A stretch of 64,000 nt of DNA, from the NCBI RefSeq assembly GCF_026162365.1, contig NZ_JAOANW010000005.1:62001-126000 (forward strand), in the 5' to 3' direction. Of this stretch, positions 43,571-51,963 are shown piece by piece (positions within the stretch are counted from its first letter, which is position 1; the number at the start of each line of letters is the position of its first letter). The notes beneath the pieces are model-generated. The model did no database searches. It worked only from the letters and a program-made list of their open reading frames with translations, and was not told the origin of the DNA. Source of the stretch: Nitratireductor luteus (GTDB taxonomy: Bacteria; Pseudomonadota; Alphaproteobacteria; Rhizobiales; Rhizobiaceae). Position numbers and translations under genes: made by a program.

Positions 43571-44618
43571 GGTCCGGATCCCTCAAGGCGCGCTGGAGGG
43601 CTTGGCCGCCCGTGCCTTCTCCGCCCTCGGTGTGCCCGATGTGGAGGCGGAGCAGGCGGCAGCGATACTCGTGCTGGCGGAGATGATGGGGATCTCCACA
43701 CACGGTATCGCCCGCGTCGCTACGTATGGGGAACGACTTAAGTCAGGCGGAATAGACGCACGGGCCCGAATCGAAAGCACGAGGGTTGCGCCGGCGCTTG
43801 TCCAATTGGAGGGCGGCAACGGCCTGGGGCCGGCGGTTGGCGCGCGAGCACTCGCCACCGCAATGGATTCTGCGTTGGAGACCGGGGTGGGCGTGACGCT
43901 TTGCAGGGGTTCCAATCATTTCGGAGCCGTGGCGCCCTACTGTTGGCAGGCTTGCGAGGCCGGGTTCGCCGTGATTGCAATGTCGAACACGACACCGATG
44001 ATCGCACCCACCGGCGGGCGGACTCCTGCCTTGGGGAACAATCCGATCGGGTTCGGTTTTCCCGGACCGGAAGGGCGGCATTTCATCTTCGATATGGCCA
44101 TCTCCGTCGCCGCCCGTTCCCATATCCGCCGTGCCGCGGAAGCGGGTGAGCCGATACCGGATGGCTGGGCGACGGATTCCGAGGGCCGGCCGACGCGGGA
44201 TGCGGCTGCTGCGATGCGCGGGATGCTCCACGGGATCGGAGGGCACAAGGGCTACGGTCTCGCCCTCGCGGTCGACATGCTGGCTGGGGTTCTGTCCGGG
44301 GCGGCTTTTCTTACGGACGTAGCCGATCTGGCGCGTGAGCCGGAGGCTTCCCAGAATCTTGGGCAGGCCTTTATCCTGATCGACGTATCGCGCTTGCTGG
44401 ATGCGGCGGAGCTTGCCGCACGGATGGACGGCGCCAGGGATATGCTCACCTCTGTGCCGCCTGTCGATCCGGATAGTCCCGTGCGTCTTCCCGGCGACAG
44501 GGCACTGGCGCGGATGCGTCGAGCGCGGACCGAGGGCATCGCGGTGCCCGACCGGATCCTCGACGATTTGCGGGCGCTCGCATGTGGCAAAGAGGAGACG
44601 CCAAAACCGCTGGATTGA
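43557..44618 (+). CDS. Ldh_2-family malate/L-lactate (sulfolactate/ureidoglycolate)-type dehydrogenase
   Basis: A 353-residue NAD(P)-dependent dehydrogenase of the type that is not a Rossmann-fold LDH. Motifs are ILVLAEMMGISTHGIARVATY near residue 41 (catalytic histidine in STHG), CRGSNHFGAVAPYC near 120 and GHKGYGLALAVDMLAGVLSG near 230. Members oxidise malate, L-lactate, 3-sulfolactate, ureidoglycolate or 2,3-diketo-sugar acids. ATG 43557, with GAGG next to it, lies inside the end of tctA. Following a tricarboxylate transporter it probably oxidises a 2-hydroxy-dicarboxylate or tricarboxylate. Confidence 0.9.
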   Translation: MQGSEVRIPQGALEGLAARAFSALGVPDVEAEQAAAILVLAEMMGISTHGIARVATYGERLKSGGIDARARIESTRVAPALVQLEGGNGLGPAVGARALATAMDSALETGVGVTLCRGSNHFGAVAPYCWQACEAGFAVIAMSNTTPMIAPTGGRTPALGNNPIGFGFPGPEGRHFIFDMAISVAARSHIRRAAEAGEPIPDGWATDSEGRPTRDAAAAMRGMLHGIGGHKGYGLALAVDMLAGVLSGAAFLTDVADLAREPEASQNLGQAFILIDVSRLLDAAELAARMDGARDMLTSVPPVDPDSPVRLPGDRALARMRRARTEGIAVPDRILDDLRALACGKEETPKPLD

Positions 44619-44649
44619 CCTTCTCGGAAGTCCGGTTAAAACCGATGCG

Positions 44650-45333
44650 ATGAGGCAGTCCAACGACCCTTACGCCGGACTATCCAGCGATACGATACGC
44701 CCGATCCAGACCTTGAGCCGGATCGCTTTGGAGGCGATCGAGCGCCTCATTGCCGATGGGTCGCTCAAGTCCGGTGATCGGGTCAACGAAAGTCAGCTCG
44801 CGGAGATCCTCGGCATCAGCCGAGGCCCCATCCGAGAAGCCGTTCACAGTCTGGAACAGATGGGGCTTCTTGTCAGCGTCACGAACAAGGGCATGTTCGT
44901 CCGGGCGCTCAGCCTGGAAGAGGCGCAGCACCTGTATGAACTCCGCTCGGCCCTCGCTGGGCTGGCCGGTCGGCTGATCGCCGTCCGTGGGACCGAGGAG
45001 GATATCTCTCCCCTTGTCGCTCTCGTCGACGAGATGGATGTCGCGGTGTCGAAGGACGACGCCGAAACCTACTTCCGGCTGAACCTTGATTTTCACGAAA
45101 AGCTGATCGGCGCGGCCGGTAATCCAGCGCTTCAAACGACCTACCAACGTATCGTAAAACAGCTTTTGCTGATGCGGCGCCGTGGACTGGTGCAGGCCCA
45201 CAACATCCGTATTTCGAATGAAGAGCACCGTGTGATCGTTGACGCGCTACGCATGCGCGACGCCGATGCAGCCGAAACGGCCATGCGCATCCACGTGGAG
45301 AACGGTTTCAAGCGGATTGCTGACGCAGACTGA
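44650..45333 (+). CDS. GntR-family regulator, FCD subfamily (second in tct cluster)
   Basis: A 227-residue regulator with winged helix ALEAIERLIADGSLKSGDRV then LGISRGPIREAVHSLEQ, followed by an FCD domain (NLDFHEKLIGAAGNPALQTT). ATG 44650 is chosen over a longer open frame that runs back through the dehydrogenase gene. It ends the tctCBA operon and sits 68 bases before a 24-base palindrome that controls the next operon. Together with the GntR at 39708 it forms a likely regulator pair for the TGTCAACAG regulon. Confidence 0.88.
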   Translation: MRQSNDPYAGLSSDTIRPIQTLSRIALEAIERLIADGSLKSGDRVNESQLAEILGISRGPIREAVHSLEQMGLLVSVTNKGMFVRALSLEEAQHLYELRSALAGLAGRLIAVRGTEEDISPLVALVDEMDVAVSKDDAETYFRLNLDFHEKLIGAAGNPALQTTYQRIVKQLLLMRRRGLVQAHNIRISNEEHRVIVDALRMRDADAAETAMRIHVENGFKRIADAD

Positions 45334-45401
45334 TCGCTGCAAGGTGGGCTGCCGTGGAAGGCGTTGTGATCTACTGTACGGAGCAGTGGGTGCTTGAGAA
45401 T

Positions 45402-45447
45402 CTGTCAACAGTTAACTGTTGACAGTTAGGGATGGACTCATCATTAT
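45402..45447 (+). promoter_or_regulatory. 24-bp perfect operator palindrome plus promoter for the AbrB-PrpD-LigJ operon
   Basis: CTGTCAACAG TTAA CTGTTGACAG (45402-45425) is fully symmetric. It repeats the half-sites of the 39649-39680 operator, with a 4-base rather than 8-base centre. TTGACA at 45419-45424 and CATTAT at 45442-45447 are 17 bases apart, a good promoter whose -35 lies inside the operator. Strong evidence for repression by a GntR protein of the adjacent cluster. Confidence 0.75.
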
Positions 45448-45547
45448 GAAGTCCTAATGGACCTCCCTACATGATGCTGCCTCTAGTACCAGCTCCTGCC
45501 TGTCGCCTCTTCGCGCGAATGCCTTGTTGCCGCACGGAGCGGCGCTG

Positions 45548-46621
45548 ATGATTGCCACCTTGCGTGACAAGCCGGGGACGTACGGTTTCGCCGTCATCCT
45601 GGTGCCAGCTGCAATCGGTGGAGCGATCTGGTCCGCATCGGGTTTGCCTCTGGGTTGGCTGATGGGGGCCGCGCTCGTCACCGGGGCCTATGCAATGATC
45701 GGTCGTCCGGTCGCTGTCCCGAAGCTGCCGCATCGTGCAGGGCTGGTCATGATTGGCTCAGGGGTCGGGCTGGTCCTGACGCCGGAAATCGCCGCCCGCA
45801 TGACAATGTGGGCGCCAATGATGTTGCTGGCCGCAGGGCTGGGCATTGCGATGGCTGCGCTCTGCGCTCCGCTGCTGGCTCGCGCGGGACGGGTAAGCGT
45901 TGCGACGGCCTATTTCTCCTTGCTGCCTGGCGGCATCATTGAAATGGCGCGTGTGGGGGAGGACTTTGGCGCCGACCGCACGACGATCGCCGCACTGCAT
46001 ACGGTGCGCCTGGGGCTCGTGGTGGGGTTGCTGCCGCTGGCGCTACTCAGTTTCTTGCCCCATGACGACCCGGCGACCATTGCTGGAACGTCGACCGCCG
46101 GCGCGCTGCAGATGGCCGGGGCGTTGGCTGTCGGAGCCCTCGGTGGCTGGATCGGCTCGAAAATCGGGCTGCCTGCAGCCTGGCTGCTGGGGGCTGTAGT
46201 CGCCGTGGGCGCGGTCGCTGCGACCGGCGCCATCGGCGGGCAGTTGCACCCTGTGCTGGTGATATTGGCACAGATCATCGTGGGGCTGGCGCTTGGCGCG
46301 CGCTTCGAGCGCCGACGGCTGACTTCGATTCCGCGAGCGATGGCGGCCGGCCTGGCGACGCTGGCGCTCATCATGGTCGCGATGGCGGCCTTTGCCGCGC
46401 TGGCAGGAGTGCTGATGCCGCAAGATCTGCCTTCGCTGATCCTCGCTTTTTCCATCGGCGGCATGGCCGAAATGGTTCTGACCGCCAAGGTGCTGCATCA
46501 GGATATAGCGCTCGTTGCCGCTTTTCAGACGGTGCGCGGAGTGACTGTCAACGCGGTGGCTGGTGCCGTCTGGCAACGGCTCGGTCGCAAGTTTTTCAAG
46601 ACTGACATGAGAGGAGACTGA
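45548..46621 (+). CDS. AbrB-family membrane protein (ammonia monooxygenase-type permease), copy 1
   Basis: About 357 residues with ten or so hydrophobic helices in two similar halves; glycine-rich segments such as GGAIWSASGLPLGWLMGAAL and GGWIGSKIGLPAAWLLGAVV mark the internal duplication. Despite the family name it has no DNA-binding domain; it is a presumed transporter or permease. GGAG before ATG 45548 supports the start; a TTG at 45524 is also in frame. First gene of a three-gene operon with a PrpD protein and a LigJ-like hydratase, so possibly an uptake or efflux route for the organic acid they process. Confidence 0.85.
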   Translation: MIATLRDKPGTYGFAVILVPAAIGGAIWSASGLPLGWLMGAALVTGAYAMIGRPVAVPKLPHRAGLVMIGSGVGLVLTPEIAARMTMWAPMMLLAAGLGIAMAALCAPLLARAGRVSVATAYFSLLPGGIIEMARVGEDFGADRTTIAALHTVRLGLVVGLLPLALLSFLPHDDPATIAGTSTAGALQMAGALAVGALGGWIGSKIGLPAAWLLGAVVAVGAVAATGAIGGQLHPVLVILAQIIVGLALGARFERRRLTSIPRAMAAGLATLALIMVAMAAFAALAGVLMPQDLPSLILAFSIGGMAEMVLTAKVLHQDIALVAAFQTVRGVTVNAVAGAVWQRLGRKFFKTDMRGD

Positions 46622-46625
46622 ACCG

Positions 46626-48053
46626 GTGTCTGCCCAGAACAACGCTTATGCCGAAATGCCGGGGAATACGCAGGTCACGGAGGATACCGCCCGCTTCATT
46701 GAAACGGTAACTTTCCATGACATTCCCGAGGAAGCGATCCGCATCGGCAAGCGCTGCATGATCGACGCCTTCGGGCTCTACGTCGCCGGGTCGGAAGAGC
46801 AATCGGTCCGGATACTTGCCGACGAGGCGCGGGAGTTCGGCGGGCGCGAAGATGCCCGACTTCTCGGCGACGCGCGAATGGTTCCCGCGCCCATAGCCGC
46901 ACGGGTTCTCGGAACCGCGGGCCACGCCCATGACTGGGACGACAGCCAGGTGAGCCACGATCCCGCTCATATCTATGGGCTTTTGACCCATCCCACGATC
47001 CCGCCGCTTACAGCAGCGCTGGTCATGGCACAGAAGATGAAGCCCGTTTCGGGCCGCGACTTCATGCTGGCCTTCCTCACTGGGTTTGAGGTCGAGTGCA
47101 AGATCTCCGAATGGATGCGCCCAAGACATTACATGCAGGGAATGCATTCCAGCGGCACCGTGGGCCATTTTGGCGCCTACGCGGCGGCGGCCAAGCTGTT
47201 GGGGCTAACTGGCGAAAAGCTGCGCGCTGGCCTTGGGATCGCGGCCAGTTTCGCCGCCGGCATCCGCTGCAACTTCGGCACGATGACGAAACCGCTTCAC
47301 GTCGGCCGCGCGGCCGAAAATGGTGTGACCGCCGCGCTGCTGGCGGCGCGAGGCTACACTGCGGATCCGGAGGCGCTCGATGGTCCATGGGGCTTCATGG
47401 CCGTGCAGGGCGGCGGCGCCAGCCATGAGAAACTCTCGCAGGGTTTCGGGAAGACCTGGACCATCGTAGAGCCGGGCGTATCGATCAAACCCTATCCCTG
47501 CGGCGTGCTGACCCATCCGACAATCGACCTGATGCTGCGGCTGGTGACGGAGGCCGACCTCGCCCCTGAGGATATCGAAGCCGTGATCGTCCATGCCGGG
47601 ACCAACATCCTGAAGCCGATCCGTTACCCCATCGCGAAAAACCACCTGCAAGCCAAATTCTCGCTTCCCGCCGCTCTCGCGATGGTCGCCCTCGAGCGGA
47701 AAGCAGGAAAACGCGAGTTCTCCGATGCATTCGTCGGCGGCGCGGCGATGCAGGATATGCAGCGCCGCATCTCCACCGAGTTCGATCCGGAAATCGAAGC
47801 CAAGGGTTTCGACAAGATGCGCTCGCGCATCACGATCCGCATGAAATCGGGCGGCGAGGTCGCAGGCTGGGCCGACGAGCGTTACCGTGGCGGACCCGAG
47901 AACCCGCTGACAGACGAGGAAGTCGAGGCCAAGCTGCGCTCCTGCTGCGAAGGCGTGCTTGACGAGGCGGGTCAGGACAAGCTGATCGCGCGGACCTGGG
48001 CCGTGCTCGACATGGACGACGCCGGCGCGATCGCTGACCTGCTCCAAGCTTGA
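46626..48053 (+). CDS. MmgE/PrpD family protein
   Basis: A 475-residue protein with the all-helical plus lid architecture of 2-methylcitrate dehydratase and cis-aconitate decarboxylase. Family marks are HAHDWDDSQVSHDPAHI near residue 98 and GTMTKPLHVGRAAENGVTAALLAARG near 218, then the C-terminal lid domain. Members dehydrate or decarboxylate citrate-like tricarboxylates. GTG start five bases after the AbrB stop, with GAGGAGA ahead. Together with the tct transporter and the LigJ-like hydratase it suggests handling of a branched tricarboxylic acid. Confidence 0.9.
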   Translation: MSAQNNAYAEMPGNTQVTEDTARFIETVTFHDIPEEAIRIGKRCMIDAFGLYVAGSEEQSVRILADEAREFGGREDARLLGDARMVPAPIAARVLGTAGHAHDWDDSQVSHDPAHIYGLLTHPTIPPLTAALVMAQKMKPVSGRDFMLAFLTGFEVECKISEWMRPRHYMQGMHSSGTVGHFGAYAAAAKLLGLTGEKLRAGLGIAASFAAGIRCNFGTMTKPLHVGRAAENGVTAALLAARGYTADPEALDGPWGFMAVQGGGASHEKLSQGFGKTWTIVEPGVSIKPYPCGVLTHPTIDLMLRLVTEADLAPEDIEAVIVHAGTNILKPIRYPIAKNHLQAKFSLPAALAMVALERKAGKREFSDAFVGGAAMQDMQRRISTEFDPEIEAKGFDKMRSRITIRMKSGGEVAGWADERYRGGPENPLTDEEVEAKLRSCCEGVLDEAGQDKLIARTWAVLDMDDAGAIADLLQA

Positions 48054-48076
48054 TCAACCACCCCGGGGAGGAAGCA

Positions 48077-49090
48077 ATGATCATCGATTGTCACGGGCAT
48101 TACACCACCGCGCCCGGCCAGCTTGTCGCCTGGCGCAACACCCAGATCGATGCGAAAGGGGACCGCTCGCGCATGGCCCAGCCCGACGGGCCGGTGATCT
48201 CCGACGACGTGATACGCGAGAGTCTCCTCGGAGCGCAAATCCGGACCCAGCAGGAAAGGGGGATCGACCTCACAATCTTTTCCCCACGCGCCGCGGCCAT
48301 GGGGCAGCACATCGGCGATGAAGCTATGTCGCAGCAGTGGAGCCGGATCTGCAACGACCTGATCCGACGGGTCTGCGACCTCTTTCCGGATCATTTCGCG
48401 CCGGTCTGCCAACTGCCCCAGTCGCCCGGCTGCAAGCCGGAAGGCGTCGTGCCGGAACTGCGTCGCTGCGTGGAGGAGATGGGGTTCGTCGGATGCAATC
48501 TTAACCCTGACCCTGCAGGCGGCTATTGGACCGATCCGCCGATGACCGACCCGTGGTGGTTTCCCCTCTACGAGGTGCTGGAGGATCTCGACGTGCCCGC
48601 TATGATCCACGTCAGCGGGTCCTGCAACCCAAACTTCCAATACAGCGGCGCCCACTACATTAATGCCGACACATCGGTCTTCATGCAGATCCTCGACAGC
48701 GATCTCTTCGAGCGCTTTCCTCGGCTGAAGTTCATCATCCCGCATGGTGGCGGGGCGGTGCCTTTCCACTGGGGACGTTATCGCGGCCTCGCGATGGACC
48801 GTGGCCGCAAGGAGCCGGGGCAGATGATGGGGCAGAACATGTTCTTCGATACGTGCGTCTACCACCAGCCGGGCATCAACCTGATGACCGAGGTCGTGCC
48901 GGTGGACAACGTACATTTCGCTTCCGAAACATATGGGGCCGTGCGGGCGGTCGATCCGGAAACCGGCCACCAGTTCGATGGCACGAAACGCTATATCGAA
49001 GCGAGCCCGCACCTTACCGATGCGGATCGCGAGAAGATCTTCGAAGGCAACGCCCGGCGGGTCTTCACCTGGCTGAAACTGCCGGCCTGA
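48077..49090 (+). CDS. Amidohydrolase-family hydratase, 4-oxalomesaconate hydratase (LigJ)-like
   Basis: A 337-residue TIM-barrel metal enzyme. The start IIDCHGHYTTAPGQLVAWRN has the metal ligands H6 and H8. Further motifs are NLNPDPAGGYWTDPPMTDPWWF, MIHVSGSCNPNFQYSGAHYI, KFIIPHGGGAVPFHWGRYRG, ASETYGAVRAVD and a final EGNARRVFTWL. This order and spelling closely follow LigJ, which hydrates 4-oxalomesaconate in the protocatechuate 4,5-cleavage pathway. No ring-cleavage genes are present here, so it may act on a related unsaturated tricarboxylate. GGGGAGGAAG before ATG 48077 fixes the start. Confidence 0.85.
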   Translation: MIIDCHGHYTTAPGQLVAWRNTQIDAKGDRSRMAQPDGPVISDDVIRESLLGAQIRTQQERGIDLTIFSPRAAAMGQHIGDEAMSQQWSRICNDLIRRVCDLFPDHFAPVCQLPQSPGCKPEGVVPELRRCVEEMGFVGCNLNPDPAGGYWTDPPMTDPWWFPLYEVLEDLDVPAMIHVSGSCNPNFQYSGAHYINADTSVFMQILDSDLFERFPRLKFIIPHGGGAVPFHWGRYRGLAMDRGRKEPGQMMGQNMFFDTCVYHQPGINLMTEVVPVDNVHFASETYGAVRAVDPETGHQFDGTKRYIEASPHLTDADREKIFEGNARRVFTWLKLPA

Positions 49091-49093
49091 CCT

Positions 49094-50065
49094 TCAGCCG
49101 AGCGCTCCGGGATTGATCAGGTTGATCGGTGCGCCTTTGCAAAAGGCGTCCACCTGTTGATAGATGTCGCTGAACTGCATATCGAGTTCGTCCTCCGTGA
49201 CGAACCCGATATGCGGTGTGGGGATGATGTTGGGATGGGCGATCTGCGGGTCTTTGGGGTCGGTTACCGGTTCACCGCGGAATACATCGACAGCAGCGCG
49301 GCCCGGCCGCCCCGCATCGAGAGCGGCGATCAGCGCGCCATTCTCCACCAGACCCGCTCGCGCGGTATTGATGAAAAGCGCGTCGGGCCGCATCCGCGCA
49401 AGGTCGGCACGCGTCACGATCCCGCGTGTTTCCGGGGTCAGGCGCAGATGGGCCGATACGATGTCCGGTTCGGAGAAGAAGGTCTCACGGCTCTTCGCCA
49501 CCGTCTCTCCATCCGCGCTTGCGCGTGCGCGACCGTCCTCGGACGCCCACCACACGACCTCCATTCCGAACGAGCGGGCAAAGCCCGCCACGGCGCGCGC
49601 AATCCGTCCGTACCCATATAGCCCCAGGGTCCGACCGCGCAGGCTGCGCCCGAAACCCGCCTGCCAGTGGCCGGCGCGAACGGAGGCGATCTGCTCCGGC
49701 AGGTTCCGCATTGCCGCGAGCATCAGGGCAAACGTCAGTTCCGCCGCACCGATGGAGAAGCTGTCCGAATGCAAGTTGGTGCAAAAGGCGATTCCGCGTT
49801 TGGTCAGCGCTGGCACATCGACATGCGGATATGTGCCCCGCATTGACACGAGCCGCAGGTCCGGGAGCTTTTCGATAAGGCTTTCGGTAATAGCTGTCCG
49901 GTCTCGAAACAACACCAGGGCCTCCGCGTCCTCGACGCGGCGGGCCAGCGTCTCCTCGTCAGGGGCGCGGTCCGTCCAGACCGTTACATCGTGGTCGGCA
50001 AGCATGCCGAAACTGGGGAGATGGCGCAATGTGTCGTGATAGTCGTCGAGGATATGGACCTTCAT
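49094..50065 (-). CDS. D-2-hydroxyacid dehydrogenase (NAD-dependent)
   Basis: A 323-residue enzyme of the phosphoglycerate/glyoxylate reductase family. The Rossmann loop is LGLYGYGRIARAVAGFARSFG near residue 148. Catalytic residues sit in INTARAGLVENGALI (Arg), DVFRGEPV (Glu) and IIPTPHIGF (His). The start at 50065 overlaps the AbrB stop by four bases (ATGA); the frame remains open far upstream but is non-coding there. It interconverts a 2-oxoacid and a D-2-hydroxyacid. It is convergent with the LigJ-like gene, leaving only three bases between stops. Confidence 0.9.
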   Translation of the reverse strand: MKVHILDDYHDTLRHLPSFGMLADHDVTVWTDRAPDEETLARRVEDAEALVLFRDRTAITESLIEKLPDLRLVSMRGTYPHVDVPALTKRGIAFCTNLHSDSFSIGAAELTFALMLAAMRNLPEQIASVRAGHWQAGFGRSLRGRTLGLYGYGRIARAVAGFARSFGMEVVWWASEDGRARASADGETVAKSRETFFSEPDIVSAHLRLTPETRGIVTRADLARMRPDALFINTARAGLVENGALIAALDAGRPGRAAVDVFRGEPVTDPKDPQIAHPNIIPTPHIGFVTEDELDMQFSDIYQQVDAFCKGAPINLINPGALG

Positions 50066-51168
50066 TCTCTGTCTCCCCGTTTGGCGGCGGCGTATTTTGA
50101 CAATCCGATCATCGCGCCTATCAAGGGGGCTCCTGCGATAACCAACAGCACGCGCAGCAGATGGTGGACCACAACAAAGCCAAGGTCCGCACCGGTAACG
50201 ATGGCCAATACGGTCATTTCGGCTTGGCCTCCCGGCGCGAAGGCGAGGAAGCCTTCCAGCGGATTCGCAAACCCGAGATGCACCACGATCCCGGTCACGA
50301 TCAGCGCCAGTACGGCCAGGATCGCGACGTAGAAGGTCCCCGCCAGCACGTCGCGGCGGATCTCGTGCAGGGTCACGCCGACATAGCCTACGCCGATCCC
50401 CATCCCGATAAAGAACTGCGCCGCCTGGATCGCCACGGCGGGAGGGCGCGCGTGAATCAGGCCGGTAAGCGACAGCGCGCCGGCAAGGATCAGCGGCCCG
50501 ATGATCGTCGCTCCGAAGAGCCCAACACGCTCCCCTCCCTTCCAGCCGACAATTGCCGCGGCAAACATCAGCGCCAACTCGATCACCGGAACTTCCGCCA
50601 CCGGGGCCCCCGTGGGCTGATCCAGCGGCGCGCCGAATCCGGTCGAGATGATCAAAGGTGCGATGGTCACGATCAGCAGGATCCGCGTCGCATGGATGAG
50701 CGACAGCGCCCGCAGGTTCGCGCCGGCCGCCTGTCCAAAAGCGATCATGTCCTGCAGGCCGCCCGGCATCGCGGAGTAATAGGAGGTGGCTAGGTCGTAT
50801 TTCAGCAACCGGTGAAAATACGGAATTCCCACTACGCCGATTACTGCGACGTAGAGCGGGATGAAGGCGATGGAGCCCATCATCTGCGGCAGCCGGGCCA
50901 CGACCTCCGGCGTTAGAGATGCACCGACAGCCACGCCCAGCACTGTCCTTGACAGTTTCGATGCAACCGGCAGGGTTGAAAGCGGCACGCGGATGAGCGC
51001 CGCAACGAGGCAGGCTGTCATGGCGCCGAACAGAAAGGGCAGGGGCAGATCGAGCGACCAGAAAAGTGTCGCACCAATTGCAGCCAAAGCAAGCGTCAGC
51101 AGCCGGTGGAGATGCTTTGCTCGGGATGATGAGGACACAGCAGCCTTGGAGGTGGTATCTTGACCCAT
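50062..51168 (-). CDS. AbrB-family membrane protein, copy 2
   Basis: A 368-residue polytopic membrane protein paralogous in layout to the one at 45548. It has glycine/proline-rich helices FWSLDLPLPFLFGAMTACLV and YYSAMPGGLQDMIAFGQAAG (matching YFSLLPGGIIEMARVGEDFG in copy 1) and a second half ending in APGGQAEMTVLAIVTGADLG. A presumed permease, not a transcription factor. It precedes and overlaps the D-2-hydroxyacid dehydrogenase gene and is divergent from a GntR gene across 50 bases. Confidence 0.85.
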   Translation of the reverse strand: MGQDTTSKAAVSSSSRAKHLHRLLTLALAAIGATLFWSLDLPLPFLFGAMTACLVAALIRVPLSTLPVASKLSRTVLGVAVGASLTPEVVARLPQMMGSIAFIPLYVAVIGVVGIPYFHRLLKYDLATSYYSAMPGGLQDMIAFGQAAGANLRALSLIHATRILLIVTIAPLIISTGFGAPLDQPTGAPVAEVPVIELALMFAAAIVGWKGGERVGLFGATIIGPLILAGALSLTGLIHARPPAVAIQAAQFFIGMGIGVGYVGVTLHEIRRDVLAGTFYVAILAVLALIVTGIVVHLGFANPLEGFLAFAPGGQAEMTVLAIVTGADLGFVVVHHLLRVLLVIAGAPLIGAMIGLSKYAAAKRGDRE

Positions 51169-51217
51169 TGTATCCCAACGTATACTTCTGAATTCTCACT
51201 GGATGCAAGCGGTAACA
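51169..51217. promoter_or_regulatory. Divergent promoter/operator between AbrB copy 2 and GntR
   Basis: The short gap contains TTGTATCCCAACGTATAC (about 51168-51185), with GTAT elements repeated eight bases apart (51170-51173 and 51180-51183), the second within the palindrome GTATAC (51180-51185). The spacing resembles GntR-type sites. It is close to both start codons, so a bound protein would affect both genes. Confidence 0.4.
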
Positions 51218-51919
51218 ATGGGCGCAGCCAATCGGAATAAAGGGGCCGGAGAAGAACTGCAGGGGCAAGGCGCCGCCACGCAGCTTCTTGAGGACATTCG
51301 TTCCGGCCGGCTTCTGCCGGGCGCGCGCCTCCGCGAAATGGAGATCGCCACACGGCTCGGCATCAGCCGAACACCCGTGCGTGAAGCGATCCGGCGACTG
51401 GAGGCCGATGGGCTGGTCTCCTATCTGCCGCGCGTCGGCGCCGTCGTGCGGCAACTCAGCTATCCCGAGGTCATGGAACTCTATGAAATGCGTTGGGTGC
51501 TCGAAGGCACCGCAGCACGCTTGGCTGCTCGTGGCGCCTCCGGAGTAGAGATCGAGGAATTGGCAGCGATCAATGTGGACATGATCCGCGAAGGGCAGTC
51601 CCCGCAGGAACTGGTCGCGCTCAATCGCCAGTTCCACAACACGCTTATTGCCGCAGCCCGCAACCGTTACCTGGTCCGTTCGGTCCGCACGATCGAAACC
51701 ACACTGCTGATTCTCGGACCGACGACGATGGAAGACCCGTCCCGCGCCCGCGCAGCGGTAGAAGAACATCAAGCCGTGGTCGAGGCGCTGCGCATCCGGG
51801 ACGAAGCCGCCGCCGAGGCGATGATGCGCGCCCATATCGAAAGCGCACAGCGCACCAGGCTGCGGCAACTCAGGAGCCACGGTCGATTGATGGAAGCCGA
51901 CGGTCCCGATTACGTGTGA
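51218..51919 (+). CDS. GntR-family regulator, FCD subfamily
   Basis: About 233 residues from ATG 51218 (an ATG at 51203 is in frame). Winged helix ATQLLEDIRSGRLLPGARLRE, then LGISRTPVREAIRRLEADG, followed by an FCD domain (ALNRQFHNTLIAAARNRYLVR). It diverges from the AbrB/hydroxyacid dehydrogenase operon and precedes a DUF1932 dehydrogenase, and probably regulates both directions. Confidence 0.9.
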   Translation: MGAANRNKGAGEELQGQGAATQLLEDIRSGRLLPGARLREMEIATRLGISRTPVREAIRRLEADGLVSYLPRVGAVVRQLSYPEVMELYEMRWVLEGTAARLAARGASGVEIEELAAINVDMIREGQSPQELVALNRQFHNTLIAAARNRYLVRSVRTIETTLLILGPTTMEDPSRARAAVEEHQAVVEALRIRDEAAAEAMMRAHIESAQRTRLRQLRSHGRLMEADGPDYV

Positions 51920-51963
51920 CGGAGCGCGCAGTGCCCCGGCCTGCCGGAAAAAAGGAGGACAGG

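Noticed and set aside
45548-46621. Annotation of the AbrB-family gene as a transcriptional regulator
   Set aside because: The protein consists of repeated membrane helices and lacks the short AbrB DNA-binding fold; the regulator label is a naming artefact of the family.
50066-51880. A very long minus-strand open frame continuing upstream of the D-2-hydroxyacid dehydrogenase gene (over 600 extra codons)
   Set aside because: It lies across the AbrB and GntR genes in other frames, has arginine/proline-rich nonsense composition and no family motifs. It is a product of high GC content. The real start is ATG 50065.
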